Shown in pieces: positions 6,815 to 8,630 of a DNA stretch of 8,630 nt. The position numbers were made by a program, and so were the translations under genes. The stretch is from an uncultured Eubacteriales bacterium (GTDB taxonomy: Bacteria > Bacillota > Clostridia > Oscillospirales > Ruminococcaceae): the NCBI GenBank assembly GCA_900318545.1, contig ONLC01000075.1:1-8630 (forward strand). The letters are read 5' to 3'. The notes under the pieces are model-generated. The model saw only the letters and a program-made list of their open reading frames with translations, was not told where the DNA came from and searched no databases. Every line of letters begins with the position of its first letter. The first letter of the stretch is position 1.

Positions 6815-7609
6815 GAGCATCTCCCAGATAATAATACTTCCTGCCGCCGCCGCATTGAGTGACTCGGCACTGCCCTTCATGGTTATCGTCACCCTTCTGT
6901 GGCAGAGCTCTGCGTCCTCCTCGGACAAGCCCCTCGCCTCATTCCCGATGACCGCCGCACACCTCTCGGGGAACTCAAATCCCGGGATAGCCTCACCGTT
7001 TCTCACCACAGCCGCACATACAGTCACGCCCTGCGAGTTCAGTGTCTGCACTACCCTCCCGAAATCATTCTCGATGTAAAGCTCCAGCCTTGGCAGGCTC
7101 CCCATAGTGCTTCTTACCACCTTCGGATTATAAACCTCTGCACACTCGCCTGTCATAACAGCCGCCCTGATACCCACCGCATCGGCAGTTCTCAGCAGCG
7201 TTCCAAGATTCCCCGGGTCCTTCACGGCATTGAGCACCAGTATCTTCGGCGTTCTCTCAGCATCAAGCTCTGAAAGCTCCCTGTCGAGCCTCTTGGCTAT
7301 AATAAACACGCCCTGCGAGTTCTTTGTTTCGCTCACTCTGTCGGCAAGCCCCTCAGCAAGCTCAAAACGTTTTCTCTCCTCGATCCCGTCAAAAGCCTCG
7401 ATCCCGATATACGAGTCCTCGCCGAAGGCACTCGTGCAGTAGAAAAACGCTTCTATCTCCAGTCTCCCGAGGGCAGCACTCGCAGCTGCATCAGCACAGC
7501 CCCTGAGACCCTCTATCACGAAAACCCCCTCAGCCTTCCTGAAGCTTCTGCTCTTACAAAGCTTAGCCAGCCTTTTCAGCCTTGGATTATCCTTCCCCGA
7601 TATCAGCAT
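6806..7609 (-). CDS. SpoU/TrmH-family RNA 2'-O-methyltransferase
   Basis: This 267-residue protein belongs to the SPOUT (SpoU/TrmH) class, which transfers methyl groups from S-adenosylmethionine to ribose 2'-hydroxyls of rRNA or tRNA through a knotted C-terminal domain. Motif 1 is LNAVKDPGNLGTLLRTADA (126-143, with N134 and R140). Motif 2 is VIGNEARGLS (220-229). Motif 3 is ITMKGSAESLNAAAAG (242-257). Residues 1-110 resemble the N-terminal substrate-binding domain of RlmB/YsgA-like members (KDNPRLKRLAKLCKSR). Whether the target is 23S rRNA or tRNA cannot be read from the sequence, so no symbol is given. The ATG at 7607-7609 follows a GGGAGGTG site. It is the first gene after the rplT terminator and the likely head of the following unit. 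Confidence 0.93.
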   Translation of the reverse strand: MLISGKDNPRLKRLAKLCKSRSFRKAEGVFVIEGLRGCADAAASAALGRLEIEAFFYCTSAFGEDSYIGIEAFDGIEERKRFELAEGLADRVSETKNSQGVFIIAKRLDRELSELDAERTPKILVLNAVKDPGNLGTLLRTADAVGIRAAVMTGECAEVYNPKVVRSTMGSLPRLELYIENDFGRVVQTLNSQGVTVCAAVVRNGEAIPGFEFPERCAAVIGNEARGLSEEDAELCHRRVTITMKGSAESLNAAAAGSIIIWEMLRG

Positions 7610-7636
7610 TTTTACACCTCCCGAGCGGCAAGCATA

Positions 7637-7648
7637 CCTTTATAAAGG
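7637..7648. repeat. Perfect 12-base palindrome upstream of the methyltransferase gene
   Basis: CCTTTATAAAGG is identical on both strands and ends 27 bases before the methyltransferase ATG. It contains TATAAA, a possible -10 element on the minus strand (7639-7644). The hexamer 17 bases upstream is a poor -35 match (TTCTGT), so a promoter is possible but not shown. Confidence 0.4.
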
Positions 7649-7655
7649 CAAGTAA

Positions 7656-7675
7656 AAATTTACAGAAATTTACAG
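7656..7675. repeat. Two tandem copies of a 10-base AT-rich unit
   Basis: AAATTTACAG is repeated exactly twice on the plus strand, one helical turn apart, directly upstream of the palindrome at 7637-7648. An exact 10-base period beside a candidate promoter could mark a binding site for a regulator or an UP-like element; the function is unknown. Confidence 0.55.
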
Positions 7676-7681
7676 ATATAC

Positions 7682-7706
7682 CCTGTTCCGCAATATGCAG
7701 AACAGG
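7682..7706 (-). other. Stem-loop in the rplT-methyltransferase gap
   Basis: On the minus strand CCTGTTCTGCA and TGCGGAACAGG pair over 11 positions (one T.G) around the loop TAT. The following sequence, GTATATCTGTAAATTTC, is AT-rich but lacks a clean T run, so it may be a back-up terminator for the rplT unit or part of the next leader. The inner sequence resembles a hairpin in the infC-rpmI spacer. Confidence 0.6.
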
Positions 7707-7711
7707 TCTGT

Positions 7712-7757
7712 AAAGACAACAAAACACGCATGCTTATAAAACCTGCGTGTCAGTTGT
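7712..7757 (-). terminator. Intrinsic terminator of the infC-rpmI-rplT unit
   Basis: Starting two bases after the rplT stop, ACACGCA (7744-7750) pairs with TGCGTGT (7724-7730) around a 13-base loop. A second set of pairs, ACAAC with GTTGT (7753-7757 with 7716-7720), can extend the stem across a small internal loop. The 3' arm runs into TTTTGTTGTCTTT on the minus strand. The position right after the last ribosomal protein gene supports the call. Confidence 0.75.
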
Positions 7758-7759
7758 TA

Positions 7760-8113
7760 TTAAAGAGCAGCCTTAGCCTTCTCAACGATTGCAGTGAAGC
7801 CTGCAGGGTCATTGATAGCGATCTCAGAGAGCATCTTTCTGTTAAGGTCAATGCCAGCCTTCTTGAGACCGTTCATAAACTGCGAGTAGTTGATTCCGTT
7901 GAGCTTGCAGCCTGCGGAAATTCTTGTGATCCAGAGTCTTCTGAAATCTCTCTTTCTCTGCTTTCTGCCGATATATGCATACTGTCCTGACTTCATTACG
8001 GCCTGCTTAGCCATCTTGAAGTGCTTGCTCTTTGCACCGAAGTAGCCCTTTGCAAGCTTCAGAGTTTTATTTCTTCTCTTACGAGTCATCATTGCTCCCT
8101 TTACACGAGCCAT
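7760..8113 (-). CDS. rplT: Ribosomal protein L20 (bL20)
   Basis: L20 binds 23S rRNA early in large-subunit assembly and in several bacteria also represses its own operon. The 117-residue product is full length and has the family's very basic N-terminal extension (MARVKGAMMTRKRRNKTLKLAKGY) followed by the globular part with RKQRKRDFRRLWITRI (70-85) and GINYSQFMNGLKKAGIDLNRK (73 onward in the usual layout). The ATG at 8111-8113 is preceded by AGGAGG at 8123-8128. It lies 45 bases after rpmI and is followed immediately by a terminator, as expected for the last gene of the infC-rpmI-rplT operon. Confidence 0.98.
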   Translation of the reverse strand: MARVKGAMMTRKRRNKTLKLAKGYFGAKSKHFKMAKQAVMKSGQYAYIGRKQRKRDFRRLWITRISAGCKLNGINYSQFMNGLKKAGIDLNRKMLSEIAINDPAGFTAIVEKAKAAL

Positions 8114-8158
8114 AGTTAATTACCTCCTGAATTATTTAGTTATTTCCCTACAACTCGT

Positions 8159-8356
8159 TTATTTGTAAGGGATAAGAGCCTTTACGTTCTTGATGTTTGA
8201 GTCGTCAGCATAAGCTGCACCTCTCAGGATCCTCTTACGCTTGTGATCCTTCTGAGTGAGCCTGTGTCTCTTGTTGATGTGCTGGAATTTTACCTTTCCG
8301 CTGCCTGTAACTCTGAAACGCTTCTTGGCACCGGAATGTGTCTTGATCTTTGGCAT
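8159..8356 (-). CDS. rpmI: Ribosomal protein L35 (bL35)
   Basis: L35 is a small, highly basic component of the large ribosomal subunit. The 65-residue product has the standard family length and all recognisable blocks: MPKIKTHSGAKKRFRVTGSG at the start, then the basic KRHRLTQKDHKRKRILRG (29-46) and a C-terminal VKALIPYK. The ATG at 8354-8356 follows AAGGAGG (8366-8372). The gene sits between infC and rplT in the order conserved across bacteria. The 97-base spacer upstream is long and structured and may carry translational control of rpmI and rplT. Confidence 0.98.
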   Translation of the reverse strand: MPKIKTHSGAKKRFRVTGSGKVKFQHINKRHRLTQKDHKRKRILRGAAYADDSNIKNVKALIPYK

Positions 8357-8387
8357 TTGATTTATCCTCCTTAGATTTTATTAGCTT

Positions 8388-8451
8388 ATCGCAGCTCCGC
8401 AGCATTCGGAGCTTGCTCTGCGCCGCAATACGCAGATGCAACTGTTACGAT
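8388..8451 (-). ncRNA. Candidate structured RNA operator in the infC-rpmI spacer
   Basis: Read on the minus strand, the spacer can form a three-way junction. ATCG (8448-8451) pairs with CGAT (8388-8391) to close it. Helix 1 pairs TTGC (8438-8441) with GCAA (8413-8416) and TCTGCG (8431-8436) with CGCAGA (8417-8422), leaving one bulged A and the loop TATTGCGG. Helix 2 pairs GCTCCG (8407-8412) with CGGAGC (8394-8399) around AATGCTG. The two helices abut with no spacer. No T tract follows; the rpmI ribosome binding site lies 15 bases downstream. In other bacteria L20 represses this operon by binding mRNA structures, so an L20 site is the leading guess. The pairing is seen directly; the role is inferred. 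Confidence 0.55.
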
Positions 8452-8458
8452 GGCCTGC

Positions 8459-8630
8459 TTACTTATTAGGCTTCGGAGAAACGAACATAACTAAGCTTCG
8501 TCCCTCCATCTTGGACGGCTTGTCAACAACACCGACCTCAGAGATAGCCTCCTTGAACTTTCCGAGAAGCTCCTCACCGAACTGCGGATGAGCCACAGTC
8601 CTCTTGCGGAATCTGACAGAAACCTTCAGC
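8459..8630 (-). CDS. infC: Translation initiation factor IF-3, C-terminal end (runs off the right edge)
   Basis: The last 56 codons of infC are present. IF-3 binds the 30S subunit, prevents premature 50S joining and checks the start codon. The visible part belongs to the C-terminal domain: VSVRFRKRTVAHPQFGEELL followed by VVDKPSKMEGRSLVMFVSPKPNK, matching the family pattern of an RFR-AH-G-LL helix and a PKMEGR strand near the end. The stop is TAA at 8459-8461. The start and N-terminal domain lie outside the window, as would any leader upstream of infC. The following spacer to rpmI is structured. Confidence 0.95.
   Translation of the reverse strand, partial: LKVSVRFRKRTVAHPQFGEELLGKFKEAISEVGVVDKPSKMEGRSLVMFVSPKPNK

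Noticed and set aside
6799..6870. Longer dprA starting at 6870
   Set aside because: It would overlap the methyltransferase gene by 65 bases and add a 23-residue segment unlike DprA N-termini, while the TTG at 6799-6801 has a ribosome binding site at the stop-start junction.
8114..8158. Possible regulatory structure in the rpmI-rplT spacer
   Set aside because: The 45 bases are AT-rich with a plain ribosome binding site, and I see no stable pairing.
8235..8441. Minus-strand open frame overlapping rpmI in another reading frame
   Set aside because: It overlaps L35 out of frame, ends inside it and has no good ribosome binding site; the rpmI frame explains the sequence.

Overview
The window is a gene-dense, single-strand segment of a bacterial chromosome: every supported gene reads on the minus strand, so biological order runs from high to low coordinates. 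It looks like a Gram-positive Clostridia genome, most probably Ruminococcus or a relative in the Oscillospiraceae. The pointers are the folate-dependent TrmFO, the dprA-topA-trmFO block typical of Firmicutes, strong AGGAGG-type ribosome binding sites, TTG starts, and codon use rich in ATA, AGA/AGG and AAG. The genus is an inference; no 16S gene or other decisive marker is present.

Two transcription units can be proposed. The first is the translation operon infC (3' end only, 8459-8630), rpmI (8159-8356) and rplT (7760-8113), closed by a stem-loop with a T-rich tail at 7712-7757. Its 97-base infC-rpmI spacer folds on paper into a compact three-way junction (8388-8451), a good candidate for a ribosomal-protein-binding operator. 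The second unit begins after a structured, AT-rich 150-base gap (7610-7759). It runs through a SpoU/TrmH-family RNA methyltransferase (6806-7609), dprA (5605-6801), topA (3450-5549), trmFO (2144-3460), an unrecognised four-helix membrane protein (1600-2127), plsX (508-1527) and the 5' part of rnc (1-511). Genes are separated by at most 72 bases and often overlap, so they are probably co-transcribed.

The genes are mainly housekeeping: initiation factor IF-3, ribosomal proteins L35 and L20, rRNA/tRNA modification (methyltransferase, TrmFO), RNA processing (RNase III), DNA topology and DNA uptake/recombination (TopA, DprA), and phospholipid synthesis (PlsX). No mobile element, CRISPR array, tRNA or rRNA gene was found, and no obviously new multi-gene system.

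The points worth a second look are mostly non-coding. They are the infC-rpmI RNA element; a long near-perfect hairpin just upstream of plsX in an operon that also encodes RNase III; a hairpin that presents the Shine-Dalgarno sequence of the unknown membrane protein in its loop; and two hairpins that share a sequence motif. The orphan membrane protein, the divergent DprA and the absence of acpP between plsX and rnc complete the list.
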